From contig VBFZ01000002.1 in NCBI GenBank assembly GCA_005880805.1, positions 1 through 11,984 on the forward strand: a stretch of DNA of 11,984 bases, written 5' to 3'. The position numbers and the translations under genes are program-made. Under the pieces are notes generated by a model, which saw only the letters and a list, made by a program, of their open reading frames with translations, was not told where the DNA came from and did no database searches. Origin of the DNA: Chloroflexota bacterium. Lineage in GTDB: Bacteria > Chloroflexota > Limnocylindria > Limnocylindrales > CSP1-4. Below, one piece after another: positions 1-6,087 of this stretch (the first letter of the stretch is position 1; each line of letters opens with the position of its first letter).

Positions 1-219
1 CAGGAGGGTCATGTGCGCGCCGGACAGGATCGACAGGCCGACCACGTCCACGTCCTCCTGCAGCGCGGCCGTGGCGATCATCTCGGGGGACTGTCGCAGG
101 CCCGTGTAGACGACCTCGAAACCCTCGTCCCGCAGGCCGCGCGCGAGCACCTTCGCGCCGCGGTCGTGACCGTCCAGGCCCGGCTTGGCGATGAGGACCT
201 TGATCGGGTGGTCCGGCAT
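1..219 (-). CDS. B12-binding small subunit of acyl-CoA mutase, cut by left edge
   Basis: This is the N-terminal 73 residues of a cobalamin-binding domain protein; the C-terminus lies beyond the window. It begins MPDHPIKVLIAKPGLDGHDR. The GLDGHDRGAK stretch is the DxHxxG signature of base-off/His-on B12 proteins, whose His coordinates cobalt, and SILSGAHMTLL matches the next beta strand and loop of the Rossmann-like fold. In split methylmalonyl- or isobutyryl-CoA mutases this roughly 135-residue subunit carries adenosylcobalamin and pairs with a separate catalytic barrel subunit. That partner is almost certainly the large subunit encoded at 7535-9322 on the same strand, because that protein lacks a B12 domain. 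The ATG was chosen because the B12 fold starts at once after it and a TACAAT hexamer lies 7 nt upstream, suggesting its own promoter. Family call is firm; substrate is discussed under the large subunit. Confidence 0.93.
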   Translation of the reverse strand, partial: MPDHPIKVLIAKPGLDGHDRGAKVLARGLRDEGFEVVYTGLRQSPEMIATAALQEDVDVVGLSILSGAHMTLL

Positions 220-226
220 GCCGGCG

Positions 227-232
227 ATTGTA
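227..232 (-). promoter_or_regulatory. -10 element of the B12 subunit gene, leaderless type
   Basis: TACAAT on the minus strand is followed by 7 nt and then the ATG at 219. At that distance transcription would start at or next to the A of the start codon. No convincing -35 or Shine-Dalgarno sequence is present. It lies between folE and this gene, so the mutase subunit can be transcribed independently of folE. Confidence 0.6.
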
Positions 233-297
233 GGGGTCGAACGAACGGCTGAAGCAGGCGTCCGATCGGGCGACCCGCAGGCGACACCTGGGCGAGG

Positions 298-1026
298 TCA
301 GGCGCCGGGCGCTTTCCTCTCGAGGTGCGCGAAGAACTCCGCGCGCGTCTTGTCGTTCGCGCGGAACAGTCCGAGCACCGCCGACGTGGTCATCACCGTG
401 CCCGGCTTTCGGACGCCGCGCATGACCGCGCACAGGTGGGTCGCCTCGATCACCACTCCGACGCCCTTCGGGTCGAGGCGTTCCATGAGGAAGTCGGCGA
501 TCTGCTGCGTCAGCCGCTCCTGAACCTGCAGGCGGCGGCCGAACATCTCTACGATGCGCGGGATCTTGGACAGCCCGAGCACGCGACCGCGAGGGATGTA
601 GGCGACCCCGGCCGCGCCGAAGAACGGAAGCAGATGGTGCTCGCACAGGGAGTAGAACGGGATGTCCTTGACGACGACCATCTCGCTGTAGTCGACCTCG
701 AAGATCGCGTCGTTCACGAGGCGCTCGGGATCGACCTGGTAGCCCGCCGTGAGCTCCGTGTACATGCGGTGGACCCGCTCCGGGGTCCCGATGAGGCCCT
801 GGCGATCGGGGTCCTCGCCGATCTCGACCAGGATCTGCCGGACCGCTTCCTCGACGCGATCTGCCGCGACCCCCGCCGGATGGGGCGTGGCGCCCTCGAT
901 CGCCGCGGCGGCCAGGGCCTCGGCATCGGGTCGGCTGAGCCGGCCATCGGTGTCGGCCGGCAGCTCCCCGATCTCGGTCTCGATCTCGTCGACGATCTGC
1001 TTTACGTGTGGCGGCAACGAAGGCAT
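298..1026 (-). CDS. folE: GTP cyclohydrolase I (FolE)
   Basis: This 242-residue enzyme converts GTP to 7,8-dihydroneopterin triphosphate, the first step of folate and pterin synthesis, in the cytoplasm. The core starts near residue 55 (DRVEEAVRQILVEIGEDPDR). The zinc ligands are in place: Cys128 and His131 in SLCEHHLLPF, and Cys199 in HLCAVMRGV. The GTP-binding and oligomer segments LSKIPRIVEMFGRRLQVQER and TMTTSAVLG-like C-terminal motif (VMTTSAVLGLF) are intact. About 52 residues precede the core, an N-terminal extension of a length often seen in this family. An AGGAG Shine-Dalgarno sequence at 1036-1040 sits 9 nt before the ATG, which fixes the start. The gene follows the alpha/beta hydrolase by 44 bp on the same strand, so the two are probably cotranscribed. 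Nothing suggests it is broken. Confidence 0.97.
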   Translation of the reverse strand: MPSLPPHVKQIVDEIETEIGELPADTDGRLSRPDAEALAAAAIEGATPHPAGVAADRVEEAVRQILVEIGEDPDRQGLIGTPERVHRMYTELTAGYQVDPERLVNDAIFEVDYSEMVVVKDIPFYSLCEHHLLPFFGAAGVAYIPRGRVLGLSKIPRIVEMFGRRLQVQERLTQQIADFLMERLDPKGVGVVIEATHLCAVMRGVRKPGTVMTTSAVLGLFRANDKTRAEFFAHLERKAPGA

Positions 1027-1035
1027 CGTGGCGGG

Positions 1036-1040
1036 CTCCT
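1036..1040 (-). promoter_or_regulatory. Shine-Dalgarno of folE
   Basis: AGGAG on the minus strand lies 9 nt before the folE ATG. It decides the start and fits folE being an internal operon gene, in contrast to the first genes of units here, which lack such sites. Confidence 0.7.
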
Positions 1041-1070
1041 GTTCGCGCCGATGGTAGCGCCGAGCGCGAT

Positions 1071-2081
1071 TCAGGCCTGCCCGCGGCGCCCGGTCGGGCC
1101 GGCCAGGAGCTCGACGTGCAGGATGGCGGCGGTGACCTCGGCCGGGCGATAACGCATCAGGTTGTGCCCGTCGCCCGGGAAGCTGGCGACCGGGATCGCA
1201 GGAAGACCTGCCGTTCGACGGGCGCCCTGAAGCCTGGCCATCGCTGCCGCCCGCCGGCCGAACTCGTCGTCGCTCGCCATGAGGGCGACGATCGGAGCAC
1301 CCACGCGCCCGAGTGCCTCCTCAGGCCGGTAGTCGAATATCGCCCGGGCGAGACCCTCGAGGGCGTGCGGCCGAACGCCAGCCACAACCTTTCCGGCCGG
1401 AACCTCGATAACGGTCGCGCGCGCGGCCTGCTCCTGGTCCGCATTCCAGGTCGCGCGATCGAAGCCCGCTCGGTCGGCCAGGAAGCTCGTCATCGAGCGG
1501 AGCACCTCGGGCGGTTCCTCGAGCGAGCGCAGGAACTCCTCCGGATCGAGGTCGGTCGTTTCGGGCAGCGACTCCCAGCCGCCGTCGACCAGCACGAGCC
1601 CGGCGCAGCGTTCCGCCAGCTCGGCGGCCGTCCATGCCGCGACCATGGCTCCTGCGCCGTGGCCCGCCAGCACGATCGCCGAATCCGCGCCCGCGAGGAG
1701 GTCAGCACCGTCGGCAACCGCGATCGCGTCCTCGGCCAGCTGGCCCGGCACGTACCCGTGGGTCGGCGAATCGGAGAGGCCGTGCCCGCGCACGTCCATC
1801 GCTACGACCCGGCGGCGGGCGCGCAACCGCCGTGCGACCGGCGTCCAGATCCACGCGGTCTGCGCGAGGCCGTGGATCAGCAGAACGGGCGCGTCGCGTT
1901 GCCGGACGCCGGGCCCCGGCGTGGCACCCGACGGCCCGTCCCAGTCGAGGAAGTGGATCCGCTCGCCCGGCGCGACTTCCACCACGAAGCCCTGGGGCGA
2001 CGCGCCCGGATCGGCTGCCGGGACTGCCGACAGATCGAGGTCCAACGCTGGAAAGGACGCGGGTTCGGGTTGGCCGGCCAT
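1071..2081 (-). CDS. alpha/beta hydrolase fold protein with Gly at the nucleophile position
   Basis: This is a 336-residue cytoplasmic alpha/beta hydrolase fold protein. The oxyanion-hole strand VLLIHGLAQTAWIW is at 66-79, the strand VVAMDVRGHGLSDSP at 92-106, the nucleophile elbow at 138-144, a cap-like helical region at about 170-250, the acid-bearing strand IVALMASDD at 264-272 and the catalytic His in FPGDGHNLM (His306). The elbow reads LAGHGAG, so residue 142, normally Ser in GxSxG, is Gly (codon GGC, 1656-1658 on the minus strand). Either the protein is no longer a serine hydrolase, or a single base differs from AGC. The open frame extends upstream to 2306, but the Arg/Ser-rich translation there is a shadow of the opposite gene. 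The ATG at 2081 follows a TATCCT hexamer by 8 nt. It precedes folE by 44 bp. Substrate unknown. Confidence 0.88.
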   Translation of the reverse strand: MAGQPEPASFPALDLDLSAVPAADPGASPQGFVVEVAPGERIHFLDWDGPSGATPGPGVRQRDAPVLLIHGLAQTAWIWTPVARRLRARRRVVAMDVRGHGLSDSPTHGYVPGQLAEDAIAVADGADLLAGADSAIVLAGHGAGAMVAAWTAAELAERCAGLVLVDGGWESLPETTDLDPEEFLRSLEEPPEVLRSMTSFLADRAGFDRATWNADQEQAARATVIEVPAGKVVAGVRPHALEGLARAIFDYRPEEALGRVGAPIVALMASDDEFGRRAAAMARLQGARRTAGLPAIPVASFPGDGHNLMRYRPAEVTAAILHVELLAGPTGRRGQA

Positions 2082-2088
2082 CCACCCG

Positions 2089-2095
2089 TAGGATA
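2089..2095. promoter_or_regulatory. shared bidirectional -10 between hydrolase and metallopeptidase
   Basis: The 7-bp TAGGATA reads TAGGAT on the plus strand, 9 nt before the metallopeptidase ATG at 2104. It reads TATCCT on the minus strand, 8 nt before the hydrolase ATG at 2081. Both match TANNNT and overlap over 5 bp, so polymerase could occupy only one orientation at a time. No room exists for separate promoters in the 22-bp gap unless one lies inside the opposite gene. Confidence 0.5.
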
Positions 2096-2103
2096 CGAAC
2101 GAG

Positions 2104-2532
2104 ATGGTGAAGCGCCGCCGCGGCTCGAGGCTCGCATCCCGGGCACGCCGTTCACTTCGACCGAGCGATCGCTTCGAGGCCCTGGTCCAGCGGGCGCTCG
2201 AAGGGATCCCGCCTCCGTTCGACCGGGCACTCGAGGATGTCGCGATCGTCATCGAGGACTGGCCGTCGCGCGAACAGCTGTCGCTGGGCGAGCGCGGCCG
2301 CGACATCGATGCCTACGACCTGTACGGCCTGTACGAAGGCACTCCGAGGACCGAGTGGGGCGCGGACCTCGTGCCCTTCCCGAACAAGATCACCTTGTTC
2401 CGCGTTCCATTGCTGGAGGACTTCACGTCCGACGCCGACCTCCAGGACGAGGTCCGTCGGACGGTGCTTCATGAGCTGGCGCACCACCTCGGTATCGACG
2501 ACGACCGTCTCACCGAGCTGGGGATCGACTAG
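2104..2532 (+). CDS. zincin-type metallopeptidase family protein (PF06262-like)
   Basis: This 142-residue protein has an HExxH zinc-binding helix near its C-terminus. His123, Glu124 and His127 lie in TVLHELAHHLGIDDDRLTEL, and the following GIDDDRL matches the HxxGxDD form typical of the small Zincin_1 family, with Asp132 or a neighbour as likely third ligand. Upstream are the family's conserved strand VAIVIEDWPS (46-55), the YDLYGLYEGTP segment (71-81) and the KITLFR strand (95-100). The first 20 residues are very basic (MVKRRRGSRLASRARRSLRP) with no signal peptide, so it is probably cytoplasmic. Substrates of this family are not known to me. It is divergent from the hydrolase across 22 bp and convergent with the membrane protein gene. 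The start follows TAGGAT by 9 nt and has no Shine-Dalgarno sequence. Confidence 0.9.
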   Translation: MVKRRRGSRLASRARRSLRPSDRFEALVQRALEGIPPPFDRALEDVAIVIEDWPSREQLSLGERGRDIDAYDLYGLYEGTPRTEWGADLVPFPNKITLFRVPLLEDFTSDADLQDEVRRTVLHELAHHLGIDDDRLTELGID

Positions 2533-2536
2533 CGAT

Positions 2537-2548
2537 CCGCCGCGGCGG
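2537..2548. repeat. 12-bp GC palindrome between convergent genes
   Basis: CCGCCGCGGCGG is a perfect palindrome in the 36 bp between the metallopeptidase stop and the membrane protein stop. Its position suits a shared transcription barrier, but there is no U-tract on either side, so I do not call it an intrinsic terminator. Confidence 0.35.
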
Positions 2549-2568
2549 CTCCCAATCTGCTGCGCCTT

Positions 2569-3789
2569 CTAGACGCGAACGACCTCGTAGAGCCCGATGG
2601 CCATGGCCACCAGCGCCACCACGATGCCGACCCGCATCGGCCGTGTGACCCACCGAAAGCCGGTACGCAGCCGGGGAGGAGTGCGCGGTGGCTGGTCAGC
2701 TGCCTCTTCGCCCGACGCCGGCGCCACGAGGACGGGATCACGCGCCCGATCGAGCCCATCTCCGTAGCGCGTGAGCGCCAGGAAAGCCACGACCTGCGGC
2801 GCGTTCGAGATCGCGGAGACGGTCAGGATGAGCGATCCGAGCGCGAGGATGAGCGCGCCGATCACGACGGTCGTGACCGCGACGGCAACCGCGCCACCTT
2901 CCGGGCCGAGACCGAGTGGCGTGGCGATCCGTGCGAGGAGGTCCTCGCCGACTCCGATCCCGAAGAAGGACAGGAAGTCTGCCAGCAAGGAAAATCCCGC
3001 GAGCAGGAACGCCGTCTTCCAGCGAACGCGCGCCATCGTCACCGAGCGGCGAAGCGACTCGACCGCAGGGACATCGCCGATGACGATCCCGGTCGGCCAG
3101 TAGACGAACGGCGCAGTCACAAACGCCCACGCGACGGCGGCGGGAAACGTCCACGGGCCACGGATGAGCAGCAGGTCCAGGACGACGAGCGGAGCCGTCA
3201 CGAGGATGCGCGCGCGAATGATTCGCCAGAACACCTGGCGCGACCGCCGCAAGGCCTCGTGCAGCGCCAGGGGCTGGCCGGCCACCCGGCCCGCGAGCGT
3301 TCCGATCGCGAGGGCTTGGCTCTCAACGCTGATCGCCACGAAACCCGCAGACGCGATGATCGCGGTGATGCCGAACGCACCGCCTGCACGCGTCCGCTGG
3401 TGGGTGAGCTCGGTGATCGATTCGTCGACGGATTCCACGGCAACCGCCCAGAGCAGGTAAGCCGCCGGCCCGATCAGCGCCAGCGACAGCAGCCCGATGT
3501 AGATCGAGGCACGCCGGAGCTCGAGGCTGCTTCGGGCAAGCACGTCGAACGCGGTGGACAGGAGAGCCTGGCCCCCCGTTGGCAGCCCGGACAGCGGATC
3601 AGGCCGCGGCTCGGGCTCCGGTGCCTGGAGGTTGCCGGGCAGGGCGGGTTCTGTCGTAGGCTCGGCTTCGTTCGCTGGTTCGCTCGTCGGTCCCGGCTCC
3701 GCCGCCGGCAAGGCGATGATCGGTGGTTCGGCCCGCGCCTCGGTGGCCGGCGCTGGCTCGTCCCCCGCGCCAGGGCCGGGATCCGTCAC
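2569..3789 (-). CDS. polytopic membrane protein with acidic Pro-rich N-terminus
   Basis: This 406-residue protein starts with about 65 residues rich in Pro, Glu and Ala (MTDPGPGAGDEPAPATEARA and on) and no signal peptide. The rest is hydrophobic, with likely membrane segments near residues 95-117, 138-165, 195-210, 213-238, 258-280, 300-330 and 386-402. Loops such as ALHEALRRSRQVFWRI (177-190) and SLRRSVTMARVRWKTAFLL (245-263) repeat the pattern of a short amphipathic helix with a basic turn leading into a membrane helix. That pattern is common to YciC-like and glycerophosphodiesterase-membrane-domain families; membership is inferred from pattern only. The GTG start overlaps the dehydratase stop as GTGA, so the two genes are translationally coupled. 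Function unknown; the coupling to an amino-acid dehydratase does not prove a metabolic link. Confidence 0.82.
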   Translation of the reverse strand: MTDPGPGAGDEPAPATEARAEPPIIALPAAEPGPTSEPANEAEPTTEPALPGNLQAPEPEPRPDPLSGLPTGGQALLSTAFDVLARSSLELRRASIYIGLLSLALIGPAAYLLWAVAVESVDESITELTHQRTRAGGAFGITAIIASAGFVAISVESQALAIGTLAGRVAGQPLALHEALRRSRQVFWRIIRARILVTAPLVVLDLLLIRGPWTFPAAVAWAFVTAPFVYWPTGIVIGDVPAVESLRRSVTMARVRWKTAFLLAGFSLLADFLSFFGIGVGEDLLARIATPLGLGPEGGAVAVAVTTVVIGALILALGSLILTVSAISNAPQVVAFLALTRYGDGLDRARDPVLVAPASGEEAADQPPRTPPRLRTGFRWVTRPMRVGIVVALVAMAIGLYEVVRV

Positions 3790-4814
3790 GCGGGAATCGG
3801 TGCGGCGGACGGCAGCGGAGCGGCGCTGGCGAGGAACTCTCCGACCCGGTCGAGATCGACGTTGCCTCCCGACAGGACCGCGCAGACTCGATCTCCATCG
3901 CGGAGCGGGATCCTGCCGTAGATCAGCGCACCGAGGGCAGCAGCGCCGGCCGGCTCCAGGACCTGCTTGATCCGTTCGGCCGCAAAGCGCAGTCCCCCGA
4001 GGATGGTCGCGTCATCGAGCAGGACGATGTCGTCGACGTAGCGACGGACGGCGGCGAGCGTCCACGTACCCGCGAACGGCGCTCCGAGCCCGTCGGCGAC
4101 ACTCACCGGGTCGATCCTGACGATCTCGTTGCGCTCCAGCGCGATCGACATCGCATTCGAGCCTTCGGGTTCGACGCCGTACACGCGCACGTTCGGTAAT
4201 CGTTCCTTGACGGCCGTGGCGACACCCGAGATCAGGCCTCCTCCACCGATTGGCACGACGACCACGTCGACCTCGGGTTCATCCTCGGCGATCTCCAGCC
4301 CGAGGGATCCGTGTCCGGCGATCACGGCGGGATCGTCGAAGGGATGGCAGAAGATCAGGCCGCGTTCCGCCTCGAGCCGCTTCAGCTCGTCGAACGTCTC
4401 GCCGATGTGCTCGCCGTGAAGGACGATCTCGGCTCCGTAGCCCAGGCACGCCGCGACCTTCGACGGGACAGCCGCAAGCGGCATCACAACGACCACGCTC
4501 ACGCCGAGCTCGCGTCCCGCCCAGGCGTAGCCCTGCGCCGCGTTGCCGGCGGACATCGTGATGATTCCTGCCTCGCGTTGAGCCGGCGCAAGCGAGGCCA
4601 CCTTGTTGAGGGCGCCTCGCGGCTTGAACGAGCCGGTCTTCTGGAGGTGCTCAGCCTTGAGGTACAGCCGGGCATCCGCAACGGACACCCCTGAAACGGC
4701 TTCGATCGCGGTCGCGGCCGCCGTCGACGAGAGCATCGGAGTCCGATGAACGCGGCCGCCGACCACCTCGCGCGCGGCGGTCATTTCGACGAGCGGCACG
4801 AGGTGCTCCGGCAT
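3786..4814 (-). CDS. PLP-dependent threonine/serine dehydratase (catabolic type)
   Basis: This 342-residue fold-type II PLP enzyme deaminates L-threonine to 2-oxobutanoate, or L-serine to pyruvate, with release of ammonia. Lys64 in KTGSFKPRGA is the Schiff-base lysine, the Gly loop PIGGGGL (188-194) binds the phosphate, and SGGN (315-318) contacts the PLP ring. There is no C-terminal ACT regulatory domain, so it resembles the short catabolic or serine racemase-like branch rather than full-length biosynthetic IlvA. Serine racemase or hydroxyaspartate ammonia-lyase activity cannot be excluded. The ATG at 4814 follows a GATACT hexamer by 6 nt; a second Met at residue 11 is the alternative start. 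Its stop overlaps the GTG of the membrane protein gene. Upstream lies the divergent arsR-thioredoxin unit, separated by 101 bp that include a possible ArsR operator. Confidence 0.92.
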   Translation of the reverse strand: MPEHLVPLVEMTAAREVVGGRVHRTPMLSSTAAATAIEAVSGVSVADARLYLKAEHLQKTGSFKPRGALNKVASLAPAQREAGIITMSAGNAAQGYAWAGRELGVSVVVVMPLAAVPSKVAACLGYGAEIVLHGEHIGETFDELKRLEAERGLIFCHPFDDPAVIAGHGSLGLEIAEDEPEVDVVVVPIGGGGLISGVATAVKERLPNVRVYGVEPEGSNAMSIALERNEIVRIDPVSVADGLGAPFAGTWTLAAVRRYVDDIVLLDDATILGGLRFAAERIKQVLEPAGAAALGALIYGRIPLRDGDRVCAVLSGGNVDLDRVGEFLASAAPLPSAAPIPA

Positions 4815-4820
4815 CGCGGC

Positions 4821-4826
4821 AGTATC
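4821..4826 (-). promoter_or_regulatory. -10-like element of the dehydratase gene
   Basis: GATACT on the minus strand ends 6 nt before the ATG at 4814. It keeps the A2 and T6 positions of a -10 box at the spacing seen for other first genes in this window. No clear -35. Confidence 0.4.
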
Positions 4827-4879
4827 GCAGACGGTCTCGCTGGGGCCTCCTGGAGGTCGCGCGGCGATTCGTCCTGGTA

Positions 4880-4897
4880 CTTGCGTGTTTGCGCAAG
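4880..4897. promoter_or_regulatory. inverted repeat, candidate ArsR operator
   Basis: CTTGCG-N6-CGCAAG is a perfect 6-bp inverted repeat 18 bp before the arsR GTG. It covers the -35-like hexamer TTGCGT (4881-4886), so a bound repressor would block the arsR promoter. ArsR-family dimers commonly bind such dyads and repress their own gene. It could also affect the divergent dehydratase gene, whose start is 65 bp away. Confidence 0.5.
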
Positions 4898-4909
4898 AAG
4901 TGAGAGACT
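4881..4909 (+). promoter_or_regulatory. arsR-thioredoxin promoter
   Basis: TTGCGT (4881-4886) and GAGACT (4904-4909) are separated by 17 nt, the usual sigma70-type spacing. The GTG at 4916 follows the -10-like box by 6 nt, so the mRNA would be leaderless or nearly so. Both hexamers are imperfect. Confidence 0.45.
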
Positions 4910-4915
4910 TCGATC

Positions 4916-5212
4916 GTGTTGGAGATCCAGGTCTCGAGCGAGACCGATCGGCAGCGATTTGCGGCCGTCGGCCGCGCGCTCGCAGATCCCAAGCGCCTGT
5001 GTGTGCTCGAATCGCTCGCAGCGGGCGAGATGTCGGTCAGCGATCTCGCGACCCGGGTCGCCTGCCAGGTTCCCAACATGAGCCAGCACCTCGCGGTGCT
5101 CCGGAGCGCGGGACTCGTGACCACGCGCCGGGTTGGCAACAGCATCTACTACCGACTCGCGGACCAGCGCGTCCTCGAGGCCTATCAGCTCATTCGATCG
5201 ATCGCCCGCTGA
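4916..5212 (+). CDS. ArsR-family winged-helix transcriptional regulator
   Basis: This is a 98-residue single-domain winged-helix repressor. The family core is clear: ALADPKRLCVLESLAAGEMS (21-40), the recognition region VACQVPNMSQHLAVLRSAGL (48-67) and the wing VTTRRVGNSIYYRLAD (68-83). The classic ELCVCDL metal site of ArsR/SmtB is absent (EMSVSDL here), so arsenic or cadmium sensing by that site is unlikely. The protein has two cysteines, Cys29 and Cys50, which could act as a thiol or redox sensor, but that is inference. The GTG start is preceded by a promoter with an overlapping inverted repeat, which suggests autoregulation. A thioredoxin gene follows after 73 bp on the same strand and probably shares its transcript. 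An effector cannot be named from sequence. Confidence 0.92.
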   Translation: MLEIQVSSETDRQRFAAVGRALADPKRLCVLESLAAGEMSVSDLATRVACQVPNMSQHLAVLRSAGLVTTRRVGNSIYYRLADQRVLEAYQLIRSIAR

Positions 5213-5220
5213 GGCGGGCG
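5203..5220 (+). repeat. hairpin over the arsR stop codon
   Basis: CGCCCGC-TGAG-GCGGGCG gives a perfect 7-bp stem whose loop contains the arsR TGA. With no U-tract it is unlikely to terminate fully. It could reduce read-through or protect the mRNA end, changing the arsR to thioredoxin ratio. Confidence 0.45.
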
Positions 5221-5285
5221 CGGGTCGGTCGCTCTGGCCGGCCCAGCACTTCCCGCGGGCAGCGGGGGAAAGGAATCAACCGGCG

Positions 5286-5663
5286 ATGGCCGAAATCAAG
5301 GTGGCGACCGACGCCAACTTCGAGGAGCTGGTGCTCCATAACGACAAGCCGACGGTCGTCGACTTCTGGGCCGTCTGGTGCGGGCCATGCCGCATGGTCG
5401 CCCCGGAGATGGAAAAGCTCGCCGAGAAGTACGCGGGCGCGATCGACGTCGTCAAGGTGGACGTCGATGCCAACCCTCACCTGTCGCAGCAGTTCAACAT
5501 CATGAGCATCCCGACGATCGCGTTCTTCCGGCCCGGGCAGCAGCCCACCGGCGTGGTTGGCTTCCGGCCCCTCGAGCAGCTCGAGGTCCAGTGGCAGCTG
5601 GCCCAGTACAGCAAGCCCATCGCCCCTGCGACGTCGCCGACCGACACGGCGGCTGCGTCCTAG
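5286..5663 (+). CDS. trxA: thioredoxin
   Basis: This 125-residue thioredoxin reduces disulfides in cytoplasmic proteins, using electrons from thioredoxin reductase. The active site is the canonical WCGPC (Trp31, Cys32, Cys35) in VVDFWAVWCGPCRMVAPEM, and the cis-proline is Pro76 in MSIPTIAFF. Asp26, the buried acid of the fold, is present in VVDFW. Residues 1-108 make a full thioredoxin fold; a short Pro/Thr/Ala tail (111-125) follows. There is no signal peptide. An AAGGA ribosome-binding site at 5270-5274 lies 11 nt before the ATG, which fits an internal operon gene behind arsR. A strong intrinsic terminator follows 14 bp after the stop, closing the unit. Confidence 0.96.
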   Translation: MAEIKVATDANFEELVLHNDKPTVVDFWAVWCGPCRMVAPEMEKLAEKYAGAIDVVKVDVDANPHLSQQFNIMSIPTIAFFRPGQQPTGVVGFRPLEQLEVQWQLAQYSKPIAPATSPTDTAAAS

Positions 5664-5676
5664 CCGTTCGCAAATC

Positions 5677-5705
5677 AAGCCCCCGGCCTGGTGCCGGGGG
5701 CTTTT
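5677..5705 (+). terminator. intrinsic terminator after thioredoxin
   Basis: AAGCCCCCGGC-CTGGT-GCCGGGGGCTT forms an 11-bp GC-rich stem with a 5-nt loop and runs into CTTTT (5701-5705). It lies 14 bp after the thioredoxin stop. It could also stop the convergent minus-strand transcript, though the minus-strand T-run is weak. Confidence 0.9.
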
Positions 5706-5757
5706 CGATTCGCGTTCCGCAGCCGGCCCGGTTGGGGGCCGCCGCGGGATCAGCCTT

Positions 5758-6087
5758 TCAGCGGGCTGCGTTCCGCCAGGCGGATTCCAGCCAGGCCACC
5801 GCCCGATCGAGCGCGAAACGGTCCATCGCGGCCGGCGCGAACGTCACCCAGTCCGCACCTCGAGGCGACGTGCGGGTGTCCGGGGTGGCGAGAGCGGCCC
5901 GTGCGATGGCTGGCGAAAGTCGGTAACTCGCGACGCTGCCCTCGATGGTTGCGAAGACCGTGCCGGTCCGCGAGAACTCCACCAGGGTGCCGCGTTCCTG
6001 GCGCTCGACGTCCTCCAACCCGGCAACCGCCAGCTCGACCGCCGCGCCAAGGTCGCTCGGGGCGTGGCCGTTCGTTCGATCGGTCAC
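5758..6087 (-). CDS. small protein, possibly YjbR/DUF5519-like
   Basis: This 109-residue protein starts at a GTG that overlaps the DinB-like gene's TGA as GTGA, so it is translationally coupled and probably serves the same process. It has no signal peptide or membrane segment. The order of an N-terminal helix (DLGAAVELAVAGLEDVERQE), a beta hairpin (GTLVEFSRTGTVFATIEGSV), a helix of ARAAL type, the strand ADWVTFAP and a C-terminal helix (FALDRAVAWLESAWRNAAR) resembles small MmcQ/YjbR or luciferase-associated DUF5519 proteins. That resemblance is a pattern judgement only. The frame stays open upstream to 6168, but those residues are Arg/Pro-rich and overlap the preceding gene, so the GTG is preferred. 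Function unknown. Confidence 0.75.
   Translation of the reverse strand: MTDRTNGHAPSDLGAAVELAVAGLEDVERQERGTLVEFSRTGTVFATIEGSVASYRLSPAIARAALATPDTRTSPRGADWVTFAPAAMDRFALDRAVAWLESAWRNAAR

Noticed and set aside
2082..2306. N-terminal extension of the alpha/beta hydrolase
   Set aside because: The extra residues are Arg/Ser-rich and lie opposite the real metallopeptidase start; the promoter-like box supports the ATG at 2081.
1008..2474. 488-codon plus-strand frame over the hydrolase and metallopeptidase
   Set aside because: It runs antisense to the hydrolase and out of frame with the metallopeptidase, both of which have clear motifs; composition is noise-like.
2537..2548. Intrinsic terminator between metallopeptidase and membrane protein genes
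   Set aside because: It is a perfect GC palindrome but has no U-tract on either strand, so it is kept only as a repeat.
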